From Kineococcus endophyticus (lineage in GTDB: Bacteria; Actinomycetota; Actinomycetes; Actinomycetales; Kineococcaceae), in NCBI RefSeq assembly GCF_040796495.1, contig NZ_JBFNQN010000007.1:186001-250000 (forward strand): a stretch of DNA of 64,000 bases, given 5' to 3'. The notes beneath the pieces were generated by a model. That model saw nothing but the letters and a program-made list of their open reading frames with translations. It had not been told where the DNA came from and ran no database searches. Positions 25,154 to 34,632 of the stretch are shown in pieces; the stretch's first letter is position 1, and every line of letters starts with the position of its first letter. The position numbers and the translations under genes were made by a program.

Positions 25154-25355
25154 GGACCGGGTGTGGGACCGGCACCGGCGTCGTCAGCACGACCGGCAGG
25201 CCGGTCCCACGCCTGCATCGACGAGGGACCGGACGTAGGACCGGGTGTGGGATCACCGATGGGTGTCCCGAGCCGGTCGCCCGGACGCCACCGCGGGACA
25301 CCCACACGTCACTCCACGTCGGTGCGACCCGTGGTGACACCGATGGGTGTCCCGA
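25154..25355. repeat. Short direct repeats with 84-base period and nested hairpins
   Basis: GGACCGGGTGTGGGA occurs at 25154-25168 and 25238-25252, and CACCGATGGGTGTCCCGA at 25254-25271 and 25338-25355; both pairs are exactly 84 bases apart. Hairpins are nested inside (GTGGGACCGG 25163-25172 with CCGGTCCCAC 25201-25210; GGGTGTCCCG 25261-25270 with CGGGACACCC 25294-25303). The block fills the 286-base gap between two minus-strand genes. No coding sense seen. Confidence 0.7.
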
Positions 25356-25377
25356 TCACGTCGCGCGGGGCCGGCGG

Positions 25378-26154
25378 TCAGGCGGGCAGCGTCGCCCGCG
25401 AGCACCGCGTGACGTACTCCAGCGCCAGCGTCCCGGTGCGGCGCAACCGCTCCTCGGCCTGCGCCCGCACGTCGGCGAGCACCTCCTCGCGCCGCGCGTC
25501 GTCCAGGGCGATGACCCAGCTGCGCGACCGCGTCAGGTCCAGCAGGGACTCCACGCTCACGGGGTCGGACCAGCGGACGTCGTAGCGCTCCACGGGACCG
25601 AAGGGCGGGCCGACGCGGGGGGCGAGGCTGCCGAGCTGCTCCTCGCCGGGGCCGGGCAGCAGCCGGTCCAGCCGGGCGATCCACTCCACGCCCGCGTCGC
25701 GGACGTTCCACAGCAGGCCGAGCCGGCCGCCGGGGCGCAGGACGCGGGCGACCTCGGGAGCCGCGGTGTCCGGGTCGACCCAGTGCCACGCCTGGGCCAT
25801 GAGCACGGCGTCGACGGAGCCGTCCGCCAGCGGGATGGACTCGCCCGTGCCGTCGAGCACCTCGACGTCCGGCAGCACGCGGGAGAACGTCTCGCGCATG
25901 CCCGGCGTGGGTTCGACCGCCACGACGTCGAGGCCGCGCGCCACGAGCGAGCGGGTCAGCTTCCCCGTGCCGGCGCCCAGGTCCACCACGCGCAGGGGGC
26001 GGTCGGCCGGCGCCACCGGCAGCAGCCAGTCGAGCGCCTCGTCGGGGTAGCTCGGGCGCGCGCGGTCGTAGACGTCGGCGACGGCGCCGAAGGACCGCGC
26101 TCGCTCGGCGGCGCGGTCCCGCGCGGGTTCTGCGGAGGACCCGTGGTGGCTCAC
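25378..26154 (-). CDS. Class I SAM-dependent methyltransferase
   Basis: 258-residue cytoplasmic methyltransferase of the UbiE/type 11 kind. Motif I is LRVVDLGAGTGKLTRSL near residue 55, the acidic end of strand 2 is VVAVEPTPGMRE, and AQAWHWVDPDTAAPEVARVL with GGRLGLLWNVRD marks motifs post-II and III. GTG 26154. It is divergent from the GT2 gene (68-base gap), so it might belong to glycan or lipid modification, but methyltransferases of this type act on many substrates. Confidence 0.85.
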   Translation of the reverse strand: MSHHGSSAEPARDRAAERARSFGAVADVYDRARPSYPDEALDWLLPVAPADRPLRVVDLGAGTGKLTRSLVARGLDVVAVEPTPGMRETFSRVLPDVEVLDGTGESIPLADGSVDAVLMAQAWHWVDPDTAAPEVARVLRPGGRLGLLWNVRDAGVEWIARLDRLLPGPGEEQLGSLAPRVGPPFGPVERYDVRWSDPVSVESLLDLTRSRSWVIALDDARREEVLADVRAQAEERLRRTGTLALEYVTRCSRATLPA

Positions 26155-26222
26155 GGGGTCATCGTGCCGCCCCGCGCCGGCGTCCCGGGAACCGCCCCGT
26201 TCGTAGGTAAGCTCACCCCGCC

Positions 26223-27149
26223 ATGCCTGTCGAAGATGAGGTCCAGCCCCTGAGCGGACCGGCGCCCGTCGCCACGATCGTGCTGCCCTGCTACAACGAG
26301 GAGGCGCACGTCCTGCTGGAGGTCCAGCGCATCACCAAGGTGATGGACGACGACGGCATGCCGTACGAGCTGCTGGCCGTCGACGACTGCTCCACCGACG
26401 ACACGCTGAAGGTGCTGCGCTCGGTCGAGCACGAGTACCCGAACCTGCGCGTCGTCGCGTTCCGCCGCAACGGCGGTTCGGGCACGGTCCGCCGCATCGG
26501 CACCCAGATGGCCCGCGGCGAGATCGTCGTGTGGACCGACGCCGACATGTCCTACGAGAACGAGCGCATCCCCGAGCTCATCCGGGTCCTGCTCGAGGAC
26601 GACTCCTACGACCAGGTCGTCGGCGCGCGCACGACGGAGGAGGGCTCGCACAAGGCCCTGCGGGTGCCCGCGAAGTTCGTCATCCGCAAGGTCGCCGAAG
26701 TGCTTGCGCGCCAGCGCATCCCCGACCTGAACTCCGGTCTGCGCGCCTTCCGCAAGTCCGTGTCATTGCCGTACCTGCGGCTGCTGCCCGCCGGGTTCTC
26801 GTGCGTCACGACGATCACGCTGTCGTTCCTGTGCAACCAGCACGACATCAAGTACGTGCCGACGAGCTACGCCAAGCGCGCGGGGAAGTCGAAGTTCCAC
26901 TTCACCAAGGACGCCTACCGGTACATCCTCCAGGTGCTGCGGATGATCATGTACTTCGAGCCGCTGCGCGTGCTCATGCCGGTCGCGCTGTTCCTCTTCG
27001 GCCTCGGGTTCGTCAAGGGCATCACGGACATGTTCCGGCACGCCTTCTACTTCCCGGCCAACACCGTCCTGCTGCTCGTCTCCGGGCTGCTCATCGGCGC
27101 CGTCGCGCTGCTCGCCGACCTCGTCGTGCGCTCGCGGGACAGCGCGTGA
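26223..27149 (+). CDS. GT2 glycosyltransferase, dolichol-phosphate-mannose-synthase-like
   Basis: 308-residue glycosyltransferase that would put a sugar on a polyprenyl phosphate on the inner membrane face. GT-A fold motifs: TIVLPCYNEEAHV near 20, LAVDDCSTDDTL, and the metal-binding VWTDADMSYENE near 105. Two C-terminal transmembrane helices (about 245-270 and 280-300) resemble GtrB/DPM-type enzymes. ATG 26223. First gene of a tight three-gene operon: the next gene overlaps it by 4 bases (GTGA at 27146). Confidence 0.88.
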   Translation: MPVEDEVQPLSGPAPVATIVLPCYNEEAHVLLEVQRITKVMDDDGMPYELLAVDDCSTDDTLKVLRSVEHEYPNLRVVAFRRNGGSGTVRRIGTQMARGEIVVWTDADMSYENERIPELIRVLLEDDSYDQVVGARTTEEGSHKALRVPAKFVIRKVAEVLARQRIPDLNSGLRAFRKSVSLPYLRLLPAGFSCVTTITLSFLCNQHDIKYVPTSYAKRAGKSKFHFTKDAYRYILQVLRMIMYFEPLRVLMPVALFLFGLGFVKGITDMFRHAFYFPANTVLLLVSGLLIGAVALLADLVVRSRDSA

Positions 27150-29140
27150 GCGCCCCCGGGCGGCGACGGGTCGTCGTCCTCGGACCGGCGCACCCGAGCA
27201 AGGGCGGCATCGCGGTCCACACGACCGAACTGGCCCGGCACCTGGCGCAGGCGCCGGACGCCGACGTCAAGCTCGTCTCCTGGGCCAAGCTGTACCCCGA
27301 GCTGCTGTACCCCGGGGAGGTCGCGCTGCCCGACGCGACGCCGGAGGTGCCGGAGTTCACCCCGACGCTGCGGCCGCTGTCCTGGTCCTCGCCGGCGTCC
27401 TGGTGGCGCACCGGCCGCCGCGTCGCGCAGGCCGACCTCGTCGTCATCGCGCACGTCGTCCCGCTGCAGGTGCCCGCGCTGCTGACGGTCCTCGCCGCGA
27501 TGCGCGCGGCGCACTCGACCGCCCGCACCGTCGTCGTCGCGCACAACGTGCTGCCGCACGAGCCGAACCCGGGCGACGAGCTGCTCGTGTCCCGGCTGTT
27601 CGCCGCCGTCGACGGCGTCGTCGTCCACTCCGACGCGCAGGCCGCGCTGGCCCACGCCCACGGCGCCCGCCGCGTCGTGACGGCCGACCTGCCCCCGCAC
27701 CTGCCCGGCGGCCCGAGGCTCGCCGGTGAGGCCGGTTCGCGGGTGCCGCGCGACGGCGGCGTCCGACTGCTCAGCCTGGGCGTCGTCCGCGAGTACAAGG
27801 GCCTGGACCTGCTGCTCGAGGCGCTGCGCGAGGTGCACCAGCGCGGTTTCGACGCCCGGCTCACGATCGCCGGCGAGCTGTGGGGCGCGGCGGGTCGGCG
27901 CGTCCGTGAGCTCGCGACGGGCCCCGGCATGCGCGGGCACGTCGACCTGCGCGAGGGGTACGTCCCCGCGGCCCGCATCCCCGAGCTCATGGCCGCCCAC
28001 GACGCCGTCGTGCTGCCCTACCGCTCCGGCACCGCCTCGCAGAACGCGCTGCTCGCCTTCGCCCACGGCCTGCCCGTCCTGGCCACCCGCGTCGGCTCGT
28101 TCCCGGCCCAGGTGCGCGACGGCGTCGACGGCGTCCTCGTCGAACCGGGCAGCGCCGCGGCCCTGGCCGACGGTCTGCTGCGCCTCGCCGACGGCGGGCT
28201 GAAGACGTTGCGGGACAACGTCGAAGCACCTGACCTCGAGGCCCCCTGGGACGCCTACCTCGGCGCCGTCGACGAGGCCGCCAAGGGCGGGACGGCCGCC
28301 GCCCCGCCCGGCGGGAAGGCCCTGGCCGTCGCCAAGCGCGGCGCCGAGCACGCGCTGTGGGCCCGCGTCGGCGTCCAGCGCCGGGTGGGGGAGCAGCTCG
28401 CCGCCCGCAAGCTCACCGCCGCCCCCGCCGCGCGGCCCGTGCCCTCGGGCGTCCCGCGCACGGGCGTCCTGCACGACGCCGCCGAGGTCGCCGACGCGGT
28501 CGCGCAGACCAAGCGGCTGCACCTGCCCGCGCACCCGGACTCCCCGAAGAACTGGGACGCCCTCGGCGCCGTGGCGGCCGTCCTCACCCTCGCCGACGAC
28601 GGCTCCCGCACGGCTCGCGTCCTGGACGCCGGGTCCGCGCGGTACTCGCCGGTCCTGCCGTGGCTGCGCCTGTACGGCCTGGGCCGCACCCGTGGCGACC
28701 TCGCCGGGATCAACCTGGAGTTCGGCGCGACCGTGCACCGCGACGGGGTGGAGTTCCGCCGCGGCGACGTCACCGACACCGGCCTGCCCGACGGCTCCCT
28801 CGACGCCGTGACCTGCATGTCCGTCATCGAGCACGGCGTCCCGATCGCCGGGTTCCTCACCGAGACGGCCCGCATCCTGCGCCCCGGCGGTGTGCTCGCG
28901 CTGTCCACGGACTACGACCAGGATCCGCCGGACACGACGGGCGTCACGGCGTACGGGGCGCCGGTGAAGATCTTCTCCCCGGCCGACCTGCGCGACCTCG
29001 TCGCGCTCGCCGACCGCGTCGGGCTCGACCTCGTCGGCGAGCTGACGGACGACGTCCTGGCCCACCCCGAACGCCCCGTGCACTGGAAGCGGACCGGCCT
29101 GGACTACACGTTCGTGCTGCTCACCTTCGTGCGGCGCTGA
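27146..29140 (+). CDS. Fused GT4 glycosyltransferase and SAM-dependent methyltransferase
   Basis: 664-residue two-domain protein. Residues ~5-370 form a GT-B retaining glycosyltransferase: N-terminal VVVLGPAHPSKGGIAVHTTEL, then RLLSLGVVREYKGLDLLLEA and the nucleotide-sugar loop VLPYRSGTASQNALLAFAHG. Residues ~440-664 form a methyltransferase: VLDAGSARYSPVL, LPDGSLDAVTCMSVIEHGV, LRPGGVLALSTDYDQDP. A ~60-residue Ala/Pro-rich linker joins them. GTG 27146 overlaps the GT2 stop. The fusion suggests a sugar is added and then O-methylated, or the acceptor capped, by one polypeptide. The methyltransferase site lacks the canonical triple-glycine motif I, so activity is not certain. Confidence 0.82.
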   Translation: MSAPGRRRVVVLGPAHPSKGGIAVHTTELARHLAQAPDADVKLVSWAKLYPELLYPGEVALPDATPEVPEFTPTLRPLSWSSPASWWRTGRRVAQADLVVIAHVVPLQVPALLTVLAAMRAAHSTARTVVVAHNVLPHEPNPGDELLVSRLFAAVDGVVVHSDAQAALAHAHGARRVVTADLPPHLPGGPRLAGEAGSRVPRDGGVRLLSLGVVREYKGLDLLLEALREVHQRGFDARLTIAGELWGAAGRRVRELATGPGMRGHVDLREGYVPAARIPELMAAHDAVVLPYRSGTASQNALLAFAHGLPVLATRVGSFPAQVRDGVDGVLVEPGSAAALADGLLRLADGGLKTLRDNVEAPDLEAPWDAYLGAVDEAAKGGTAAAPPGGKALAVAKRGAEHALWARVGVQRRVGEQLAARKLTAAPAARPVPSGVPRTGVLHDAAEVADAVAQTKRLHLPAHPDSPKNWDALGAVAAVLTLADDGSRTARVLDAGSARYSPVLPWLRLYGLGRTRGDLAGINLEFGATVHRDGVEFRRGDVTDTGLPDGSLDAVTCMSVIEHGVPIAGFLTETARILRPGGVLALSTDYDQDPPDTTGVTAYGAPVKIFSPADLRDLVALADRVGLDLVGELTDDVLAHPERPVHWKRTGLDYTFVLLTFVRR

Positions 29141-29143
29141 GGG

Positions 29144-30112
29144 GTGCTGTCCCGACTCCTGCGGGTCCTGCGCTCACCCGTCGTCCGGGTGGGGTTCCTC
29201 CTCGTCGCGCTCGGCCTCGCCGTCGTGTACGTCGTGCGGGACCGCGCCGCGATCGCCGACGCCTGGTCGCGGCTCGACGCGTGGTCGGTCGCGCTCGCGT
29301 TCGTGCTGTCGCTGGCCAACGTCGCCCTGTCGGGGGCGTCGTGGCGCGCGGTCCTGGCCGACCTCGGGTCCCGGTTGCCCGTGGGCGCGGCCGCCAGGGT
29401 GTTCTTCGTCGGCCAGCTGGGCCGGTACATCCCCGGCACGGTCTTCCAGTTCGTCGCCCAGGCCGAGCTCGCCCGCGACCACGGGGTTCCCCGTCGCCGC
29501 ACCGGCTCGGCGCTCGCCGTCGCGCTGCTGGTGTCCATGACGACGGCGTCGCTGCTGGTCACGGGCGTGCTGCCGCTCGCGCTGCGCGGCCGCGACATCG
29601 CCGGCTGGGAGTGGACCGGCTGGTTGCGGTGGGCGACCCCGCTGCTGCTCGTCCTGCTCGTGCCGCAGGTCATCAACCCGCTGCTGCGCGTGCTGCTGAG
29701 GCTGGCCCGGCAGGAACCGCTGGAGCACCGCATCACCCTGCGCGGCCTGCTCGCCTCCGCCGGCTGGGCGCTCGCCTCGTGGGTCGCGGTGGGGTTGCAG
29801 GTGTTCGTGCTGGCCCGTGCGGTCGGCGTCGACTGGTCCACCGGGTCGACCCTGGCGCTCGCCGTCGGCGGGTACGCGGTGGCGTGGATGGTCGGGTTCC
29901 TCGTGGTGCTCGCCCCGGCCGGGGCCGGGGCGCGCGAGCTCGTGCTGGGCGCGGTCGTCGCCCTCGCGACCGGGTCCGGCGGCGCCGCCGTCGTCGTCCT
30001 GGGGTCCCGCGTCCTGCTGACGGTGTCGGACCTCGTGCTCGCGTTCGCCGCGCTGGCGGGGCACCGGGCCGAGCTCGTGGCGAAGGCCAGGGCGGCCCGC
30101 TCGGGGAAGTGA
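29144..30112 (+). CDS. Flippase-like membrane protein (LPG synthase TM domain/UPF0104)
   Basis: 322-residue protein with about eight transmembrane helices of the lysylphosphatidylglycerol-synthase membrane-domain family (UPF0104). The conserved pattern VFFVGQLGRYIPGTVFQFVAQ near residue 85 and the later GYAVAWMVGFLVVLAPAGAGARE identify it. GTG 29144 begins 3 bases after the fusion-gene stop. In glycan clusters such proteins are proposed to help flip lipid-linked sugars; that role here is inference from context. Confidence 0.82.
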   Translation: MLSRLLRVLRSPVVRVGFLLVALGLAVVYVVRDRAAIADAWSRLDAWSVALAFVLSLANVALSGASWRAVLADLGSRLPVGAAARVFFVGQLGRYIPGTVFQFVAQAELARDHGVPRRRTGSALAVALLVSMTTASLLVTGVLPLALRGRDIAGWEWTGWLRWATPLLLVLLVPQVINPLLRVLLRLARQEPLEHRITLRGLLASAGWALASWVAVGLQVFVLARAVGVDWSTGSTLALAVGGYAVAWMVGFLVVLAPAGAGARELVLGAVVALATGSGGAAVVVLGSRVLLTVSDLVLAFAALAGHRAELVAKARAARSGK

Positions 30113-30240
30113 TCGGCGCAGGTGTCGATCTGGTCACGAAAGGGACCGGACCGTCGTCAGGATTGGTGTTCGAGGCCACTTCTCGGCAGGGTGAGGCGCC
30201 GGCACGCGTCCTGACCCCGACCCCTCGTAGGTGATCGAAC
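30113..30240 (+). promoter_or_regulatory. Intergenic leader of the oligopeptide importer operon
   Basis: The 128 bases between the glycan operon and the ABC operon presumably hold the importer promoter. The start ATG 30241 is preceded by TAGGTGA at a spacing of about 6 bases. I could not pick a confident -35/-10 pair and see no strong hairpin to terminate the upstream operon, so some read-through is possible. Confidence 0.35.
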
Positions 30241-31791
30241 ATGCGCCGCAGAGCCCTCCTGGCCGCCCTGACCGCGTCCCCTCTCGTCGCCGCGAGCGCC
30301 GGCTGCAGCGTCGGGGAGAGCGTCGACACCGGGAACGGGAACGCCGCCGGTCCCGCCGGTGGTGGCGCGTTCGTCGCCGCCATCAGCGCCCAGCCGGACC
30401 AGCTCGACCCGCACAAGACGACGGCCTACGCCAGCTTCCAGGTGCTCGAGAACGTCTACGACACCCTCGTCGTCCCCAACGGGAAGACCCTCGAGATGGA
30501 ACCCTCGCTGGCGACGCAGTGGGACACCAGCCCGGACGGGCTGACGTGGACGTTCCGCCTCGTCGAGGGCGTCACGTTCCACGACGGCACCCCGTTCACC
30601 GCGGCCGACGTCGTCTTCTCCTACCGGCGCATCATCGACCAGGAACTGGCGAACTCGGCGCGGTTCGCGACCGTGGCCGACGTCACGGCCCCCGACGACC
30701 GGACCGTCGTCATCACCTTGAAGCGCCCGACGCCGAACCTGCTCTCGCGCATCGGCGCGTTCAAGGGCATGGCGATCCTGTCCAAGGACGTCGACGAGTC
30801 CACGCTGGCGACGAAGGCCAACGGCACCGGGCCGTTCGCGTTGCAGGGTTCCTCGGCGAGCGAGATCTCGCTCGAGCGGTTCGACGACTACTGGTCGCGG
30901 GCGCCCAAGCTCGGCGGGGTCACGTTCCAGTTCCTGCCCGAACCGGCCGCGGCCCTCACGGCGCTCACCACCGACCAGGTGCAGTGGACCGACAACGTGC
31001 CGCCGCAGCGGGTGGCCTCGTTCGAGGACGACGAGTCGGTCGACCTGGGTCGGGTCGCCAGCGTCGACTACTGGTACCTGGCGATGAACTGCGCGAAGGC
31101 GCCGTTCGACCGCGTCGAGGTCCGCCGTGCCGTCGCGTTCGCCGTCGACCGCGACGCCCTGACCGAGGCCGCGAAGTTCGGCACGGCCCGTCCGAACCAG
31201 ACGGCGATCCCGCAGGGCAGCGAGTGGTACTACGACTACGCGCCCTTCCGCACCGACCTCGACGAGGCGAAGCGGTTGCTGCAGCAGGCGGGCGTGTCCA
31301 CCCCGTTGACGATGGGCGTCATGGTCACGTCGGACTACCCCGAGACGGTCACCGCGGCGCAGGTCCTCGCCAGCCAGCTCGAACCCCTCGGAATCACGGT
31401 GAAGATCGAGACCGAGGACTTCGCCACGTGGCTGGACCGGCAGGGGCGCGGGGACTTCGACGCGTTCATGCTCGGGTGGCTGGGGAACGTCGACCCGGCC
31501 GACTTCTACGAGGAGCAGCACCGCACGGGCGGGGCGAACAACTACCAGAAGTACTCCAACCCGACGACGGACGACCTCCTCGACCGCGCCGCCGTCGAAC
31601 CCGACAAGACCGCCCGCAAGACGCTGTACGAGCAGGCGGCGCAGCAGATCGTCGACGACGTCTCCTACCTCTTCCTCTACAACCCCGACGCCGTGCAGGT
31701 CTGGAAGAAGGGCATCACGGGCTACGAGGTGCGCGTCGACAAGGCGGTGGACTTCGACACCCTGGCGCTGCCGACGCGGGGCGACTCGTGA
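30241..31791 (+). CDS. Oligopeptide ABC importer, substrate-binding lipoprotein (family 5)
   Basis: 516-residue extracytoplasmic solute-binding protein. The signal peptide ends in a lipobox (VAASAGC near residue 22), so it is lipid-anchored to the outer membrane face. SBP family 5 features: SAQPDQLDPHKTTAYASFQV, EPSLATQWDTSPDGLTWTFRL, GVTFHDGTPFTAADVVFSYRR, and FDAFMLGWLGNVDPADFYEE near 410. It binds peptides or similar solutes and hands them to the two permeases. First of five genes joined by GTGA overlaps. Confidence 0.93.
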   Translation: MRRRALLAALTASPLVAASAGCSVGESVDTGNGNAAGPAGGGAFVAAISAQPDQLDPHKTTAYASFQVLENVYDTLVVPNGKTLEMEPSLATQWDTSPDGLTWTFRLVEGVTFHDGTPFTAADVVFSYRRIIDQELANSARFATVADVTAPDDRTVVITLKRPTPNLLSRIGAFKGMAILSKDVDESTLATKANGTGPFALQGSSASEISLERFDDYWSRAPKLGGVTFQFLPEPAAALTALTTDQVQWTDNVPPQRVASFEDDESVDLGRVASVDYWYLAMNCAKAPFDRVEVRRAVAFAVDRDALTEAAKFGTARPNQTAIPQGSEWYYDYAPFRTDLDEAKRLLQQAGVSTPLTMGVMVTSDYPETVTAAQVLASQLEPLGITVKIETEDFATWLDRQGRGDFDAFMLGWLGNVDPADFYEEQHRTGGANNYQKYSNPTTDDLLDRAAVEPDKTARKTLYEQAAQQIVDDVSYLFLYNPDAVQVWKKGITGYEVRVDKAVDFDTLALPTRGDS

Positions 31792-32729
31792 CGGGACTGG
31801 CCGTCCGGCGCACGCTGCAGGCCCTCGTCGTGCTCGTCGGGGTCAGCATCGCGACGTTCGCGCTCGTCCACCTCGTACCCGGCGACCCCGTGCGGCTGGC
31901 CCTGGGGACCCGGTTCGACCAGGGGACCTACGACGCGCTGCGCGCCCGGGCCGGCCTCGACCAGCCGCTCGTGGCGCAGTACTTCTCCTGGTTCGGTCAC
32001 GCCCTGACCGGCGACCTCGGGGTGAGCTTCCGGTCCGGTGACCCGGTGACGCTGCTCATCCTGGAACGGCTGCCCGCCACGGCGTCCCTGGCCGGGGCCT
32101 CGATCCTCGTCGCGCTGCTCATCGCGGTCCCGCTCGGCACCGCCTCGGCGCTGCGACCCCGCTCGGTCCTCGACGGGGCCGGCACGGTGCTGTCCCAGAT
32201 CGGCATCTCCGTGCCGGAGTTCTGGATGGGCATCATGCTCATCCTCGTGTTCGCCGGAACCCTCGGCTGGTTCCCCGCGGGCGGGTACGTGCCGCTGAGC
32301 GAGGACCCCGTCGGCTGGGTGCGGTCCCTCGTCCTGCCGGCCGTGACGACGGGGCTGGTCTCGGGCAGCGTCCTGACGCGGTTCACCCGGTCCAGCGTCC
32401 TGGAGGCGCTGTCGGCCGAGCACGTCCGCACCGCCCGGGCCAAGGGTCTCGGTGCTCGCGCCGTCCTGAACTGGCACGTCCTGCGGAACGCGCTGCTGCC
32501 GCTGGTGACCGTGACGGGGGTGCAGCTGGCGTACCTGCTGTCCGGTGTCGTCGTCGTCGAGATCGTGTTCGCCTGGCCCGGGCTGGGGCAGCTGGCCCTG
32601 CAGTCGGTCCAGGCCCGCGACTACCCCGTCCTGCAGGGGGCCGTGCTGCTCTTCGCCCTCGTGTTCCTCGTCCTGAACCTGGTGGTGGACCTGTTGTACT
32701 CCGCGCTCGACCCGAGGATCAGCGCGTGA
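31788..32729 (+). CDS. Oligopeptide ABC importer, DppB/OppB-like permease
   Basis: 313-residue permease with six helices. N-terminal RTLQALVVLVGVSIATFALVH and LVPGDPVR are typical of DppB/OppB. The EAA loop that contacts the ATPases is AEHVRTARAKGLGARAVLNWHVLRNALLP. GTG 31788 overlaps the preceding stop by 4 bases. Forms the pore with the 32726 protein. Confidence 0.93.
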   Translation: MTGLAVRRTLQALVVLVGVSIATFALVHLVPGDPVRLALGTRFDQGTYDALRARAGLDQPLVAQYFSWFGHALTGDLGVSFRSGDPVTLLILERLPATASLAGASILVALLIAVPLGTASALRPRSVLDGAGTVLSQIGISVPEFWMGIMLILVFAGTLGWFPAGGYVPLSEDPVGWVRSLVLPAVTTGLVSGSVLTRFTRSSVLEALSAEHVRTARAKGLGARAVLNWHVLRNALLPLVTVTGVQLAYLLSGVVVVEIVFAWPGLGQLALQSVQARDYPVLQGAVLLFALVFLVLNLVVDLLYSALDPRISA

Positions 32730-33658
32730 GCGCCCCGGCCGTGGACGCCGTGAGCGTGCGCCCCCGGGAACGCCGGTCCGCGGAGGGGTTGCGGTTGCTG
32801 CTGTCGTCCCCGCCGTCGGTGTTCGCCGCGTTCGTGCTGCTCGCCGTCGTCGTGGTCGCGGTGTTCGACGACCAGATCGCCCCGCAGGGGGCGAACGAGG
32901 TCGACGTGACCCAGCGGCTGCAGGCGCCGAGCGGGGCCCACTGGTTCGGCACCGACGACCTCGGGCGGGACGTGCTGTCCCGCGTCGTGCTGGGGGCCAA
33001 GGTGTCGCTGCAGGTCGGCGCCGTCGCGGTGGGGTTCTCGCTCGTCGCGGGGGTCCTCGTCGGGTTGTTCGCGGGGTTCTACGGCCGCTGGGTGGACACC
33101 GTTCTCATGCGGCTCATGGACGTCCTCTTCGCGTTCCCCGCGATCCTGCTGGCGATCGCCGTCATCGCGGTGCTCGGGCCGGGGACGACGAACGCGATGA
33201 TCGCCATCGGCATCACCTACACGCCGGTGTTCGCGCGGGTGACGCGTTCGGCCGTGCTGGGCGTCCGGGAGACGGTGTACGTCCGGGCCTCCCGGTCCGT
33301 CGGGGCCTCGGACATGCGGCTGCTGTTCCGGCACGTCCTGCCGAACGCGGCGCCGCCCGTCATCGTGCAGACGTCGGTGAGCCTGGCGTTCGCCGTCCTC
33401 GCCGAGGCCGCCCTGTCGTTCATCGGGTTGGGGACCCAGCCGCCGGATCCGAGCTGGGGACGGATGCTGTCCGAGGGCCGCGGGTACATCGACCTCGCCT
33501 GGTGGATCGCGGTGTTCCCCGGTCTCGCGATCGTGCTGCTCGTGCTGGCGTTCAACCTGCTCGGCGACGGGTTGCGCGACGTCCTCGACCCGCAGCAGCG
33601 CAGCGCGTTGCAGGCCGGGCGACGAACGTTCGGCGGTCGGCGCAGGAGGTCGGTGTGA
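32726..33658 (+). CDS. Oligopeptide ABC importer, DppC/OppC-like permease
   Basis: 310-residue permease. The family block [20 protein letters not shown] near residue 73 is present, followed by five helices and the EAA loop ([23 protein letters not shown]) and [23 protein letters not shown] 32726 overlaps the DppB stop by 4 bases. The C-terminal tail is strongly basic ([12 protein letters not shown]). Confidence 0.93.
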   Translation: MSAPAVDAVSVRPRERRSAEGLRLLLSSPPSVFAAFVLLAVVVVAVFDDQIAPQGANEVDVTQRLQAPSGAHWFGTDDLGRDVLSRVVLGAKVSLQVGAVAVGFSLVAGVLVGLFAGFYGRWVDTVLMRLMDVLFAFPAILLAIAVIAVLGPGTTNAMIAIGITYTPVFARVTRSAVLGVRETVYVRASRSVGASDMRLLFRHVLPNAAPPVIVQTSVSLAFAVLAEAALSFIGLGTQPPDPSWGRMLSEGRGYIDLAWWIAVFPGLAIVLLVLAFNLLGDGLRDVLDPQQRSALQAGRRTFGGRRRRSV

Positions 33659-34632
33659 GCGTCCTGGAGGTCCGCGACCTGCGGGTCGAGCTCGACACCC
33701 CGCGCGGGACGGCACACGTCGTCAACGGCCTGGACTACACCGTCGACGCGGGCGAGACCGTCGCGATCGTCGGGGAGTCCGGCAGCGGCAAGAGCGTGTC
33801 CGTCATGGCGTTGCTGGGTCTGCTGCCCGGCCACGCCCGGGTCACCGGGTCCGCCCGGTTCGACGGCCGCGAACTCGTCGGGTCGTCCGAGGCGGAGCTG
33901 CGCACCGTGCGCGGCAACGGGATCGGCATGGTGTTCCAGGACCCCATGACGTCGCTGAACCCCGTCCTGACGATCGGTCGGCAGGTGGGGGAGGGGTTGC
34001 TCGCGCACCGCCTCGTCCCGTCGAAGAAGGCGGCGCGGGAACGGGCCGCCGAACTCCTGGCCGACGTCGGGCTGCCGGACCCGCGCGGCGTTCTGGACCG
34101 GTACCCGCACCAGTTGTCCGGCGGGATGCGCCAGCGCGTCGTCATCGCGATCGCCCTGGCGGGGAACCCGCGGTTGCTCATCGCCGACGAGGCGACGACG
34201 GCGCTGGACGTGACGGTGCAGGCGCAGATCCTCGACCTCGTGGCGCGGTTGCAGGACGAGCACGGCACGGCGGTCGTGTGGATCTCCCACGACCTCGGCG
34301 TCGTCGCCGGGACCGCCGACCGGGTGCTCGTGATGTACGGCGGGCGCTGCGTGGAGGACGGCCGGGTGGAGGAGGTGTTCGAGGCCCCCGCGCACCCCTA
34401 CACGCGCGGGTTGCTGGGGTCCCTGCCGTCGCTGGAGCACCCCACCGAGGACCTCGTGGCGATCCCGGGAACGCCGCCCCCGCCGACGGACCTGCCGCCG
34501 GGGTGCGTCTTCCACCCGCGCTGTCCCGTGCGCGGCGATGCCCGCTGCGCCACCGAGCAACCGCCGCTCGTGCCCGTCCGGGGTTCCGGCACGCACCGTG
34601 CGGCGACGTTCTACGGGTTGGAGGACGCGTGA
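33655..34632 (+). CDS. Oligopeptide ABC importer, DppD/OppD-like ATPase
   Basis: 325-residue ATP-hydrolysing subunit. Walker A GESGSGKS near residue 40, Q-loop [11 protein letters not shown], signature [12 protein letters not shown], Walker [13 protein letters not shown] and switch His in WISHDLGVV are all intact. The C-terminal oligopeptide-transporter extension with its iron-sulphur-type cysteine cluster is present ([15 protein letters not shown]). GTG 33655 overlaps the DppC stop. Confidence 0.93.
   Translation: MSVLEVRDLRVELDTPRGTAHVVNGLDYTVDAGETVAIVGESGSGKSVSVMALLGLLPGHARVTGSARFDGRELVGSSEAELRTVRGNGIGMVFQDPMTSLNPVLTIGRQVGEGLLAHRLVPSKKAARERAAELLADVGLPDPRGVLDRYPHQLSGGMRQRVVIAIALAGNPRLLIADEATTALDVTVQAQILDLVARLQDEHGTAVVWISHDLGVVAGTADRVLVMYGGRCVEDGRVEEVFEAPAHPYTRGLLGSLPSLEHPTEDLVAIPGTPPPPTDLPPGCVFHPRCPVRGDARCATEQPPLVPVRGSGTHRAATFYGLEDA

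Noticed and set aside
25154-25355. CRISPR array
   Set aside because: Only two copies of each short repeat, at 84-base spacing and with different repeat types; no array structure or cas genes anywhere in the window.
9267-30166. Shared ACCGTCGTCAGGATT near 9268 and 30150
   Set aside because: Fifteen bases only, one copy lies over the end of the ATPase gene; expected by chance at this GC content.
4630-30191. 18-base match GGCCACTTCTCGGCAGGG at 4630-4647 and 30174-30191
   Set aside because: Orientation and context differ (start codon region of DUF1800 versus importer leader). With this base composition one or two such matches are expected by chance in 64 kb.
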